The translations under genes and the position numbers were made by a program. Shown one piece after another: positions 35,880 to 43,273 of a DNA stretch of 64,000 bases. The DNA is taken from contig NZ_CP070326.1 of the NCBI RefSeq assembly GCF_016917755.1, positions 3,286,001-3,350,000 of the forward strand, given 5' to 3'. The first letter of the stretch is position 1; each line of letters starts with the position of its first letter. This DNA is from Streptomyces noursei. GTDB lineage: Bacteria > Actinomycetota > Actinomycetes > Streptomycetales > Streptomycetaceae. The notes under the pieces are model-generated. The model was not told where the DNA came from, made no database searches, and was given only the letters and a program-made list of their open reading frames with translations.

Positions 35880-36521
35880 ATGGATGCCGTACGCGTCGCC
35901 CTGTTGCGCGAGGTCCTGGCCGGGACCGAGTGGATCGAGGCCACCCGCCGCTTCGCCGGTTCGCTGCGGGCCGCCGTCGCCCCGCACGGCGGCGGTCTGC
36001 TGCTGGTCGGCAGCGCCGGCTACGAGCCCTGGCACCTGGCCGCCCACCTGGACGACGAGGCGGCCTGGTCGGGGCTGCCGGAGCTGTCGCCGACCCTGGT
36101 CCGTCACCGGGTCCCGGCCGGGGCGCCCGCGCACCTCGCGGTGGGTCCGGGCCGGCTGGCGGCGGCCGGGCGCGGTGCGACGCTGCTGGTGGTGACGCCG
36201 GAGTCGCCGGACGCCGGGCTGCTGGAGAAGGTGCACGACGCGCGCCGCAACGGCGCCACGGTGCTCGCCCTGGACTCCGGCGACCGCGATCTGCACGCCC
36301 TGGCCCACGACGCGCTGATCGCCGCGCCACCACCGGGCGACGGGACGGCCGCCCCGGATCCGCCGCGGCCCCCGGACCTCGACCTGGACACCGTCCAGCA
36401 CCTGGTCAGCGCCGCCGCCGGCGAGAACAGCCGGCCCGGGCCGTGGCACCACCGAAGGTTCCGCGACCGCCTGGCCCGCCTCGCCGAGGCGCTGGCGGCC
36501 CCGCCGCCCCCGCGCTGGTGA
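35880..36521 (+). CDS. Conserved actinobacterial hypothetical protein
   Basis: Soluble protein of 213 aa with no signal peptide or membrane helix. It alternates predicted helices and beta strands (HGGGLLLVGSAGYEPWHLAAHL; ATLLVVTPESPDAGLLEKVH; NGATVLALDSGDRDLHALAH), a Rossmann-like pattern reminiscent of SIS sugar-isomerase folds. A Pro-rich linker and a helical C-terminus follow. Family not recognised with certainty. It stands between the aldolase and map regions without overlap with either. Confidence 0.7.
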   Translation: MDAVRVALLREVLAGTEWIEATRRFAGSLRAAVAPHGGGLLLVGSAGYEPWHLAAHLDDEAAWSGLPELSPTLVRHRVPAGAPAHLAVGPGRLAAAGRGATLLVVTPESPDAGLLEKVHDARRNGATVLALDSGDRDLHALAHDALIAAPPPGDGTAAPDPPRPPDLDLDTVQHLVSAAAGENSRPGPWHHRRFRDRLARLAEALAAPPPPRW

Positions 36522-36581
36522 GCCGCGGCCCGACCCCGAACCGTCGGTCGGACACGCCCCGGGCGTCCCGGGACAGCACAC

Positions 36582-36833
36582 CTAGGGCGTCTCGTCCCCC
36601 TCGCCCTTGCCGCCCTTGTCACCCTTGCCCATGTCGTGCCACCGGGGGTCGGTCTCCCACTCCAGATTCCGCTCGCGTGCGGTCTCCATGGCGTGCGCCG
36701 CCTCCTCGCGGGTGGCATACGGGCCGAAGCGGTCGGCGGCGCGGCACTGGGGCCCCTCCTCGACCGTGCGGTGCTCCAGGCAGTAGAACCACTCGCCGGG
36801 CTTGCCGACCGTCCGCCGCTTGAACAGCGCCAT
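36582..36833 (-). CDS. Small conserved hypothetical protein (83 aa)
   Basis: Starts MALFKRRTVGKPGEWFYC; ATG 36833 follows an ideal GGAGG site 5 bases away, so in-frame upstream codons are not used. The core GPYATREEAAHAMETARER resembles a short repeat-like alpha/beta element, with two cysteines (FYCLEH and PQCRAAD) that could bind metal or form a disulfide. The C-terminus is Lys/Gly/Asp-rich. Divergent from map with a 67-bp gap. Function unknown. Confidence 0.75.
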   Translation of the reverse strand: MALFKRRTVGKPGEWFYCLEHRTVEEGPQCRAADRFGPYATREEAAHAMETARERNLEWETDPRWHDMGKGDKGGKGEGDETP

Positions 36834-36900
36834 TGCCGCCTCCTGTGCGTGACTCCCGTGCCACCATCCTGCCCGACGGCCCGCGGATACACTCGCTGGC

Positions 36901-37758
36901 ATGTCTGGCCAGTCGCTTCTTGTCCCGGGGAGCATCTCCCCCACCCGCCACGTCCCCGCCTCGATCGCGCGCCCCGAGTACGTCGGGAAGGCCGCGCCCA
37001 CGCCCTATACGGGACCGGAGGTGCAGGACGCCGAAACGATCGAGCGGATGCGGATCGCCGGCCGGATCGCCGCCCAGGCGATGGCGGAAGCCGCCAAGCA
37101 CATCGCGCCCGGCGTGACCACCGACGAACTGGACCGGGTCGCCCACGAGTTCATGTGCGACCACGGCGCGTACCCGTCCACGCTCGGCTACCGCGGCTTC
37201 CCCAAGTCCCTGTGCTCCTCGGTCAACGAGGTCATCTGCCACGGCATCCCCGACTCGACCGTCCTCAAGGACGGCGACATCGTGAACCTGGACGTGACCG
37301 CGTACATCCACGGCGTGCACGGCGACAACAACGCCACGTACCTGTGCGGTGACGTGGACGAGGACTCGCGGCTGCTGGTGGAGCGCACCCGGGAGGCGCT
37401 CAACCGCGCGATCAAGTCCGTCCGGCCGGGCCGCCAGATCAACATCATCGGCCGGGTCATCGAGTCCTACGCCAAGCGCTTCGGCTACGGCGTGGTCCGC
37501 GACTTCACCGGGCACGGCATCAACTCGTCCTTCCACTCCGGCCTGATCGTCCCGCACTACGACAGCCCGCACCACACCACCGACATCAAGCCCGGCATGA
37601 CCTTCACCATCGAGCCGATGCTGACGCTGGGCACGTACGAGTACGACATGTGGGAGGACGGCTGGACCGTGGTCACCAAGGACCGGAGGCGGACCGCGCA
37701 GTTCGAGCACACCCTGGTGGTCACCGAGACCGGGACGGAAATTCTTACGCTGCCCTGA
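36901..37758 (+). CDS. map: Methionine aminopeptidase, type I
   Basis: Removes the initiator methionine from nascent proteins. The 285-residue protein has a longer N-terminal extension (about 40 residues, with [18 protein letters not shown]) than the minimal E. coli enzyme, as in other actinobacterial MetAP isoforms. Metal ligands occur in NLDVTAY (Asp), HGDNNATY (Asp), TGHGI (His), FTIEPML (Glu) and QFEHTLVV (Glu). [20 protein letters not shown] is the typical substrate-side motif. It stands alone on its strand. Confidence 0.95.
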   Translation: MSGQSLLVPGSISPTRHVPASIARPEYVGKAAPTPYTGPEVQDAETIERMRIAGRIAAQAMAEAAKHIAPGVTTDELDRVAHEFMCDHGAYPSTLGYRGFPKSLCSSVNEVICHGIPDSTVLKDGDIVNLDVTAYIHGVHGDNNATYLCGDVDEDSRLLVERTREALNRAIKSVRPGRQINIIGRVIESYAKRFGYGVVRDFTGHGINSSFHSGLIVPHYDSPHHTTDIKPGMTFTIEPMLTLGTYEYDMWEDGWTVVTKDRRRTAQFEHTLVVTETGTEILTLP

Positions 37759-37781
37759 TCCGGACGGGAGTAGCGTTTTTA

Positions 37782-37796
37782 CCGACAGGCTGTCGG
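37782..37796. repeat. 15-bp palindrome CCGACAGGCTGTCGG after map
   Basis: Perfect 7-1-7 inverted repeat 23 bases after the map stop, preceded by five T's on the plus strand. It may end the map transcript or mark the upstream edge of the heme oxygenase promoter. Confidence 0.4.
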
Positions 37797-37803
37797 GAAC
37801 AGG

Positions 37804-37846
37804 TTGACCAGGGACCGCCCTGCGTAGTTAGGTAACCCTAACCTGA
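37804..37846 (+). promoter_or_regulatory. Heme oxygenase promoter with DtxR/DmdR-type iron box
   Basis: TTGACC (37804-37809) serves as a good -35. TTAGGT/TAGGTA about 18-19 bases later serves as -10 and is part of the 19-bp element TTAGGTAACCCTAACCTGA (37828-37846). I count 16 of 19 matches to the iron-box consensus TTAGGTTAGGCTAACCTAA family. The box covers the -10 region, as expected for repression by an iron-loaded DtxR-type regulator (DmdR1 in Streptomyces). Confidence 0.75.
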
Positions 37847-37932
37847 CGGCTGCGCGCGCCCGTCGGCCTGTTCCCTGACCGCACCGCGCGCTCCGCCCCT
37901 GTCCGCGCTCTCCCGGCCTCCGGAGGTCCGCC

Positions 37933-38598
37933 TTGGAAGCGTCCAGCCCGACCCCGTCGTTCTCGACGGCCATCCGCACGGCCTCGCACGAGCAGCACAC
38001 CGAGGCCGAGAACTCCGCGTTCATGAGCCACCTGCTGGGCGGCGAGCTCGGCGTCGCCGCCTACCGGCGCTACACCGAGCAGTTGTGGTTCGTCTACCGC
38101 GCGCTGGAGGACGTCCCGCAGGAGCTCGCCGCGGACCGGGTCGCGGGCCCCTTCCTCCGCCCGGAGCTGGCCCGCACCGTCGAGCTGGAGCGCGATCTGG
38201 CCCACCTCGGCGGCCCGGACTGGCGCGCCGGCCTGGCGCCGCTGCCGGCCACCGCCGCCTACGCCGAGCGCATAGCCGACTGCGCCCGCGACTGGCCGGC
38301 CGGCTATGTCGCCCACCACTACACCCGCTACCTCGGCGATCTCTCCGGCGGCCAGATCATCCGCGGCACGGCCGAGAAGACCTGGGGCTTCGCGCGCAAG
38401 GGCGACGGCGTCCGGTTCTACGTCTTCGAGGGCATCGGCAACCCCGCCGCCTTCAAGCGCGAATACCGCGAACTGCTGGACGGGCTGCCGCTGGACGACC
38501 TGGAGAAGCAGCGCGTGATCGACGAGTGCAAGCGCGCGTTCGCGCTGAACAGCGCGGTCTTCCGGGAGTTGGGCGAGGAGTTCCCGCGCACCGCGTGA
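37933..38598 (+). CDS. Biliverdin-producing heme oxygenase
   Basis: Degrades heme to biliverdin, CO and iron, releasing iron for the cell. The all-helical 221-residue protein has the proximal heme-ligand region SHEQHTEAENSAFM (His22) and the distal-helix motif YLGDLSGGQIIRG with its conserved glycines. The C-terminal FALNSAVFRELGEEF is also typical. Translation starts at TTG 37933, supported by GGAGG six bases upstream and by full N-terminal family coverage. It is similar to HmuO of Corynebacterium and, like it, stands behind an iron box, so it should be expressed under iron limitation. Confidence 0.94.
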   Translation: MEASSPTPSFSTAIRTASHEQHTEAENSAFMSHLLGGELGVAAYRRYTEQLWFVYRALEDVPQELAADRVAGPFLRPELARTVELERDLAHLGGPDWRAGLAPLPATAAYAERIADCARDWPAGYVAHHYTRYLGDLSGGQIIRGTAEKTWGFARKGDGVRFYVFEGIGNPAAFKREYRELLDGLPLDDLEKQRVIDECKRAFALNSAVFRELGEEFPRTA

Positions 38599-38608
38599 GG
38601 GGCGTCGT

Positions 38609-39379
38609 TCACGGCGCCTGCGGCACCCCGGCGCGCACCCGGCCGCCGATCTCGATCGTCCCGTCCGGAAGGGGCCGGGTGAACAACTGCGAGCCGGCCC
38701 CCTGACGGATGTCCAGGGGGCGGCCCAGCTGATGCGTCAGCAGAAGGGCGGCGGCGCCGGTGGCCTCGTCCTCCACAACGTTGTCGCCGCGCCGGGGGAA
38801 GCCCCGGGCGCGGACCGTGCCCGCCGCCTCGTCCTGCCAGGCCCAGGCGTAGAGCCAGCCGTCGCCGGGCGGTGGCGCGGGCAGCGCGTCGACCTCGGCG
38901 GCCGAGCCGTGGCGCTCGGTGCGGCGCGCGGTGACCCACTCGGCGCGGGCCCGCACCCAGGTGAGGTCGCCGTCGTGACGGACGGCCACCTCGCCGGCCG
39001 GCGGGCGCAGCGACCGCACCGGCCGACCCGAACTCCGCAGCAGCCAGGCGAGACCGACCAGGGGGTGCCCGGCGAACGGCAGGCGGACGCTGGGGGTGTG
39101 GATGTCCACGGCGCCGGCGGCCGGGTCGTCGCCGATGTCGAGCGCGGCGTCAGCCGCTCCAGTGGAGCCGGTGCGCGCACCGGGCGGATCGAGGAACACC
39201 GTTTCGCTGTAGCCCAGTTCGGCGGCGAGGGCAGCCCGATCGGCCCGGCCGGGAAGGGCGGCGCCGTCCAGGACGACGGCCAGCGGGTTGCCCCCGCCGC
39301 CGTCCGGTCCGCAGAAGACCCGCAGCAGGTCCACGCGGGCGGCGGTGCCGGGCCGGTGCGCTTCGCTTCGTTCGTTCAC
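38609..39379 (-). CDS. PhzF family isomerase/epimerase-like protein
   Basis: Phenazine-biosynthesis-like fold (256 aa). The N-terminal half holds LLRVFCGPDGGGGNPLAVVL, ELGYSETVFLDP and VRLPFAGHPLVGLAWLL; the second half repeats the fold with NVVEDEATGAAALLLTHQLG. The expected acid/base residues (Glu in YSET and Asp in the GxDxATG-like block) are visible. PhzF members isomerise small acids, but most have unknown substrates. GTG 39379 is the only reasonable start and lacks a strong Shine-Dalgarno. Convergent with heme oxygenase (10-bp gap). Confidence 0.83.
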   Translation of the reverse strand: MNERSEAHRPGTAARVDLLRVFCGPDGGGGNPLAVVLDGAALPGRADRAALAAELGYSETVFLDPPGARTGSTGAADAALDIGDDPAAGAVDIHTPSVRLPFAGHPLVGLAWLLRSSGRPVRSLRPPAGEVAVRHDGDLTWVRARAEWVTARRTERHGSAAEVDALPAPPPGDGWLYAWAWQDEAAGTVRARGFPRRGDNVVEDEATGAAALLLTHQLGRPLDIRQGAGSQLFTRPLPDGTIEIGGRVRAGVPQAP

Positions 39380-39571
39380 CCCCGCATTGTCCGCCGCCGC
39401 CTGGGCACCGCCCGCCGCGGGCCCCGCCCCTCGGGCCCGCGCGAGGGCGAACGCCCCCCGACCCCCGCGTACGCCGTCGGCCACCGGGTATGGTTGCGCC
39501 GAATCCGTGCCACCCCGGCGGCCGTCCGTCCGCCCCGGTCGCCCCGGTCGCCCCGAAGGAGCCCGAGCCCC

Positions 39572-40555
39572 ATGACACGCAGGTCGCCGTTCCGGGTGCC
39601 CGCAGCAGTGACGTCGGCCGCCGCCGCGCTGGTCATGCTGAGCGGATGCATGACGGTGCACGGCGAGCGCGAGGTGCTGCCCGCGGTGTCGCAGGCCGAC
39701 GCCGCCAAGGCGCTCAAGCAGTTCACCGACGGCTTCAACAAGGCCAACCGCACACTGGATCCGACGGTGAACACCTCGATCGAGTCCGGCGCGCTGCTCG
39801 CCATCGACCAGGCGCAGATAAAGGCCGCACACGGCGTCCGCCCCAACGGCAACCCCCACTTCAACCCGCTCTCGTTCACGGACACGCACTTCACCGTGCC
39901 CAAGCAGAAGGGCTGGCCGCGGTTCTTCATCGGGGACGGGCTCAGCAACCGCCGGGACCGCAGCGGCGAGAACACCCGCTGGTTCCTGGTGTTCAGCCGG
40001 GACAGCATCCGCGCGAAGTGGCGGGCGACGTACCTCGCGACGTTCCCCGGCAACAACGCCCCGGAGCTGAAGGTCACCGGCGGCTACGCGGAGCCGGTGC
40101 CGCTGGACGGCTCGTCGGGGCTGACCGTCGATCCGGGCAAACTGAGCCAGGCGTACGTGGACTATCTCAGCACCGGTAAGGGCGACTTCGCGCCGGGCCA
40201 GGAGACCGACCAGTGGCGGGCCCGGCGGGCCCAGGGCGCCAACCAGCCCGGGGCGCGCATCCAGTGGGAGGACCAGGCGTCGGATCTGCCGCCGGTGGCA
40301 CTGCGGACCACCGACGGCGGGGCGCTGGTGTTCTTCTCGACCGTCTACCACCAGCAGAAGACGGTCTCCCAGGGCCTGATGATCACGGTGCCGCCGGAGC
40401 TGCGCGGGATCGTGGAGGGGCCGATGAAGAAGACCATGCGGATGGCGTTCACGACGGTGTCGGGCCAGGCGGTCACGGTCCCGGCGAAGAGCGCCGGCGG
40501 CAAGATCACGGTGCTCAACCGGATCGAGGCGAAGACCGCGGCGAAGGCGCTCTAG
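39572..40555 (+). CDS. Secreted lipoprotein of unknown function
   Basis: Lipoprotein (327 aa) with an RRSPFRVPAAVTSAAAALVM signal and lipobox LSGC (Cys near residue 26). The mature part is hydrophilic and has no catalytic motif I recognise. Segments such as NTRWFLVFSRDSIRAKWRATYL and GGALVFFSTVYHQQKTVSQGL suggest an alpha/beta NTF2-like or two-lobed fold. AAGGAG lies ten bases before ATG 39572. Conserved in related actinomycetes as far as I recall; role unknown. Ends in a textbook terminator. Confidence 0.82.
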   Translation: MTRRSPFRVPAAVTSAAAALVMLSGCMTVHGEREVLPAVSQADAAKALKQFTDGFNKANRTLDPTVNTSIESGALLAIDQAQIKAAHGVRPNGNPHFNPLSFTDTHFTVPKQKGWPRFFIGDGLSNRRDRSGENTRWFLVFSRDSIRAKWRATYLATFPGNNAPELKVTGGYAEPVPLDGSSGLTVDPGKLSQAYVDYLSTGKGDFAPGQETDQWRARRAQGANQPGARIQWEDQASDLPPVALRTTDGGALVFFSTVYHQQKTVSQGLMITVPPELRGIVEGPMKKTMRMAFTTVSGQAVTVPAKSAGGKITVLNRIEAKTAAKAL

Positions 40556-40603
40556 AGGATGGGGCGGGCGCCGCCGGACGAGCGGCGCGTGCGCGGGAGT
40601 GAG

Positions 40604-40631
40604 GGGCCGTCGGGCGACCGGCGGCCCTTTT
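40604..40631 (+). terminator. Rho-independent terminator with GNRA loop
   Basis: GGGCCGTCGG-GCGA-CCGGCGGCCC forms a 10-bp stem (one G-U) capped by a GCGA tetraloop and followed by TTTT. It lies 49 bases after the lipoprotein stop and serves that gene. Confidence 0.85.
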
Positions 40632-40648
40632 CCGCTGCCGGGGGCGGG

Positions 40649-41389
40649 TCAGCGGCCGATCGGCCAGGCCGCCGTCTCGTGGTCCGCTTCGTGGTCGACG
40701 AACGCGGCGCAGGCGTCGGTGAGGGTCTCCAGCAGCGTCAGCGGGTCCGGCAGCGGAAGCTCGGGGCCGCGCAGCCAGGTCACCGCCGGCTGGTCGCCGG
40801 GGAGGGCGGACGGCGGCAGGAGGACGTAGCTGCCGCGGCAGTGCCAGCGGAAGCCGGGATGCTCGTCGAGGGTCTCGGGATGGCAGTCCAGCTCGCACGG
40901 CCACCACTCGTCCTCGTCGTCGGGGGTGCCGCGGGTGGCGGTGAAGAACAGCATCCGGCCGTCGCCGAAGCCGGCGCCGCTGAGGCTGACCGGGCCGACG
41001 TCGACGCCGGCCGCCTCCAGCCGGCCGAGGGCGCTGCGGCCGGCCTCGACGGGGACGTCGAGGACGTCGTGGGCCATGCCGGTGGCGGTGATGAAGTTGG
41101 CCTGCGGGAGGGTGCGGACCCAGGCGGCGACCTTGTCGCGGTCGGTGGTGGCGACGGTCTGCCAGCCGAAGGAGACGGGGTGGCGGCCGGGGGTGGGACA
41201 GCCGATGCGCTCACAGGAACAGCCGTAGCCGGAGGGGTGGGCGGCGGGGGCGACCGGGAAACCCGCGTCCACCGCCGCCATCAGCAGGTCCTCGCGGCCG
41301 CGCGCGGCCGCCGATCCCGTGTCCGTATCGCCGCCCGATCCGCTCCTCGGCCGGCGCAGCCACTGGGAGAACCTGCTCTTGCGTTCCAT
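40649..41389 (-). CDS. Prim-pol-like protein with degenerate active site
   Basis: Protein of 246 aa resembling the bifunctional DNA primase/polymerase N-terminal (archaeo-eukaryotic primase-like) domain. A basic start is followed by DAGFPVAPAAHPSGYGCSCE, a Cys-containing segment (CSCERIGCPTPGRHP) and VAAWVRTLPQANFITATGM. The expected D-x-D metal motif appears as HDVLDVPVEAG, with only one of the paired acids, and the later GSGG-x-H motif as GFGDGRMLFFTATRG without the His. It may therefore be a non-catalytic nucleotide-binding relative. ATG 41389 has GAGGGG five bases upstream. Confidence 0.65.
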   Translation of the reverse strand: MERKSRFSQWLRRPRSGSGGDTDTGSAAARGREDLLMAAVDAGFPVAPAAHPSGYGCSCERIGCPTPGRHPVSFGWQTVATTDRDKVAAWVRTLPQANFITATGMAHDVLDVPVEAGRSALGRLEAAGVDVGPVSLSGAGFGDGRMLFFTATRGTPDDEDEWWPCELDCHPETLDEHPGFRWHCRGSYVLLPPSALPGDQPAVTWLRGPELPLPDPLTLLETLTDACAAFVDHEADHETAAWPIGR

Positions 41390-41529
41390 CAATCCCCTCA
41401 CTTCGAGCGGTGGTCTGGGGTCAATGCTGCCACCATCCTGGGCGCCAGGTGACCGGTGTGCGGATCCGGGGTGAACGCGGTACGGGCGAACAGGGCATTT
41501 CACGCCAACGCCGCCCGCCGCCCCGGGCG

Positions 41530-42159
41530 TCAGTCGCGCCGGCGCAGACCGCGGAGCACCTGGTCGACGAGGGTGTCGACGAAGGCGTGGGTCAGCTCCC
41601 CGGTGCGCATCAGCCAACGCTGTGAGAAGGGACTCAGCAGCATCTCGGCGCCGATCCGGAGGTCGACGTCCGGGTCCAGTTCGCCGGCCTCCCGGGCGGC
41701 GCGCAGCCGCTCGACGTAGAGGCGGATGCCCGGTTCCATCAGGCGGCCGACGAAGCTGCGGGAGAGCTCCTCGTCGTTGGTGCCGGCCGCGACCAGGGCA
41801 CGGTAGGGGGCCTGCCAGGCCGCGTCGTTGAACTCGTCGACGGTGGCGCGCAGAACGGCCTTGAGGTCGGCGGCGAGGTCGCCGGTGTCGGGGAGTCCCT
41901 CGTGCTCGTAGGCGTCGGCGGCGGAGCCGAAGGCGTCGAGGAGGACGGCGGCCTTGGAGGGCCACCAGCGGTAGATGGTCTGCTTGCCGACGCCGGCGCG
42001 GGCGGCGATGCCTTCGATGGTGAGCTTCTCGTAGCCGACCTCGCCGACCAGGGCGAGGGCGGCCTCGAAGATCGCCTGGCGGGAGCGTTCGCTGTAGCGG
42101 CGGGTGGGGGTGCCCCCGGCGGAGCCAGGGGGAGCGTCGGGGGCTGCTTTGTTGGCCAT
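41530..42159 (-). CDS. TetR-family regulator
   Basis: Regulator of 209 aa with the HTH ERSRQAIFEAALALVGEVGY and IAARAGVGKQTIYRWWPSKA, and a C-terminal domain of the TetR_C type (WQAPYRALVAAGTNDEELSRSF; SPFSQRWLMRTGELTHAF). The ATG has no Shine-Dalgarno. TACACT (minus strand, 42172-42167) ends seven bases before it, so a leaderless transcript is likely. Two perfect palindromes lie immediately upstream (42185-42217). It has no obvious divergent partner, so besides its own gene its targets are elsewhere. Confidence 0.88.
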   Translation of the reverse strand: MANKAAPDAPPGSAGGTPTRRYSERSRQAIFEAALALVGEVGYEKLTIEGIAARAGVGKQTIYRWWPSKAAVLLDAFGSAADAYEHEGLPDTGDLAADLKAVLRATVDEFNDAAWQAPYRALVAAGTNDEELSRSFVGRLMEPGIRLYVERLRAAREAGELDPDVDLRIGAEMLLSPFSQRWLMRTGELTHAFVDTLVDQVLRGLRRRD

Positions 42160-42184
42160 GGGCGGGAGTGTAACGAGGAGAGGC

Positions 42185-42217
42185 GAGACGTATCGTCTCA
42201 ACGAGACGGGTCGTCTC
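42185..42217. promoter_or_regulatory. Twin perfect palindromes, probable TetR operators
   Basis: GAGACGTATCGTCTC (42185-42199) and GAGACGGGTCGTCTC (42203-42217) share identical 6-base arms around 3-base centres. Their centres are 18 bp apart, suitable for two dimers on nearby faces. They cover the -35 region expected for the TetR gene, indicating autoregulation. Confidence 0.75.
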
Positions 42218-42266
42218 GATCGAGCCGGGGGCGGCGGGCGGACGCGCCCCCGCAGCCGACCTCGGT

Positions 42267-43220
42267 TCAGTGCGGCCAGGCGTCGCCCCAGGCCGCGTCG
42301 CGGGCCTCGCGGTAGGCGGCGCCGTGCCGCTTGGTGACGGTGTCCCGGCGCAGGGCGTCGTCCGCGGTGCACAGGTCCAGCAGCACCTGGCCCTTGCGGA
42401 TCTGCGGCCTGCGGACGACCCGCGCCGCGGCCGGCTCGGCCGGGAGGCGGGTGGCGGCCACATAGCTGAACTTCTCGTCCTCGTAGGCCAGGGAGCCGCC
42501 CTTGACCTGACGGTGCAGCGAGGAGCGGCTGACCCGGGCGGAGAAGTGACACCAGTCTTCCCCCGGGACGACCGGGCAGGCGGCGCTGTGCGGGCACGGC
42601 GCGACGATCCGCAGCCCGGCGGCGACCAGCTGCTCACGGGCTTCGCAGATCCGCAGATAGCCCTCGGGGGTGCCCGGTTCGATCAGGACCACGGACCGGG
42701 CGGCAGCGGCCGCGCCGACCACCGCGCGACGGTCCTCCGGACGCAGCTCGCCCAGCACGTAGGAGACGGTGACCAGGTCGGTGTCCTCGGGGAGGGTGAG
42801 GCCCTCGCCGAGGGACTGCCGTCGCCAGGTGACGTCCGGCAGGATCCCGCCGGCCAGTTCGCGGCCCAGGTCGAGTGCGGGCTGCGCCCAGTCCAGGACC
42901 GTGCTGCGCGGGCCGTCCCAGGTGGCGGCGGTGGCCCAGGTGGCCGCGCCGGTCCCGCCGCCGACGTCGACGTGGGTGGCCGGGGACCAGTCGGGGACGC
43001 GGGCGGCGAAGGCGGTCAGCGCGGCCCGCACCGCCTCGAAGGTGGCCGGCATCCGATAGGCGGCGTAGGCGGCGACATCGCCGCGGTCCCGGAGCACCGG
43101 GGCGTCGGTGGGGGTGCGGCCACGGTAGTTGGCGATCAGCCGCTCGACGGCCTGCGCGGCCTGCTTGGGCGGCAGGCCGTCGAGCAGGCCCGCCAGGGCG
43201 GCGCGCAGTTCGTCGTGCAT
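42267..43220 (-). CDS. Rsm22-like small ribosomal subunit methyltransferase-family protein
   Basis: SAM-dependent methyltransferase-fold protein (317 aa). The SAM motif is HVDVGGGTGAATWATAATW, followed by LDWAQPALDLGREL, DLVTVSYVLGEL and SVVLIEPGTPEGY. The cysteine-rich block APCPHSAACPVVPGEDWCHF is characteristic of the Rsm22/mitochondrial ribosome-associated family, where it is thought to hold an Fe-S cluster. It probably acts in ribosome assembly; the methyl acceptor is not established. The gene ends before the TetR operator region. Confidence 0.87.
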   Translation of the reverse strand: MHDELRAALAGLLDGLPPKQAAQAVERLIANYRGRTPTDAPVLRDRGDVAAYAAYRMPATFEAVRAALTAFAARVPDWSPATHVDVGGGTGAATWATAATWDGPRSTVLDWAQPALDLGRELAGGILPDVTWRRQSLGEGLTLPEDTDLVTVSYVLGELRPEDRRAVVGAAAAARSVVLIEPGTPEGYLRICEAREQLVAAGLRIVAPCPHSAACPVVPGEDWCHFSARVSRSSLHRQVKGGSLAYEDEKFSYVAATRLPAEPAAARVVRRPQIRKGQVLLDLCTADDALRRDTVTKRHGAAYREARDAAWGDAWPH

Positions 43221-43273
43221 TCGGGAAAGTCTACGGGGGTCCCGGGCCCGGGCCACGCCGGGCCGGAACGGGG

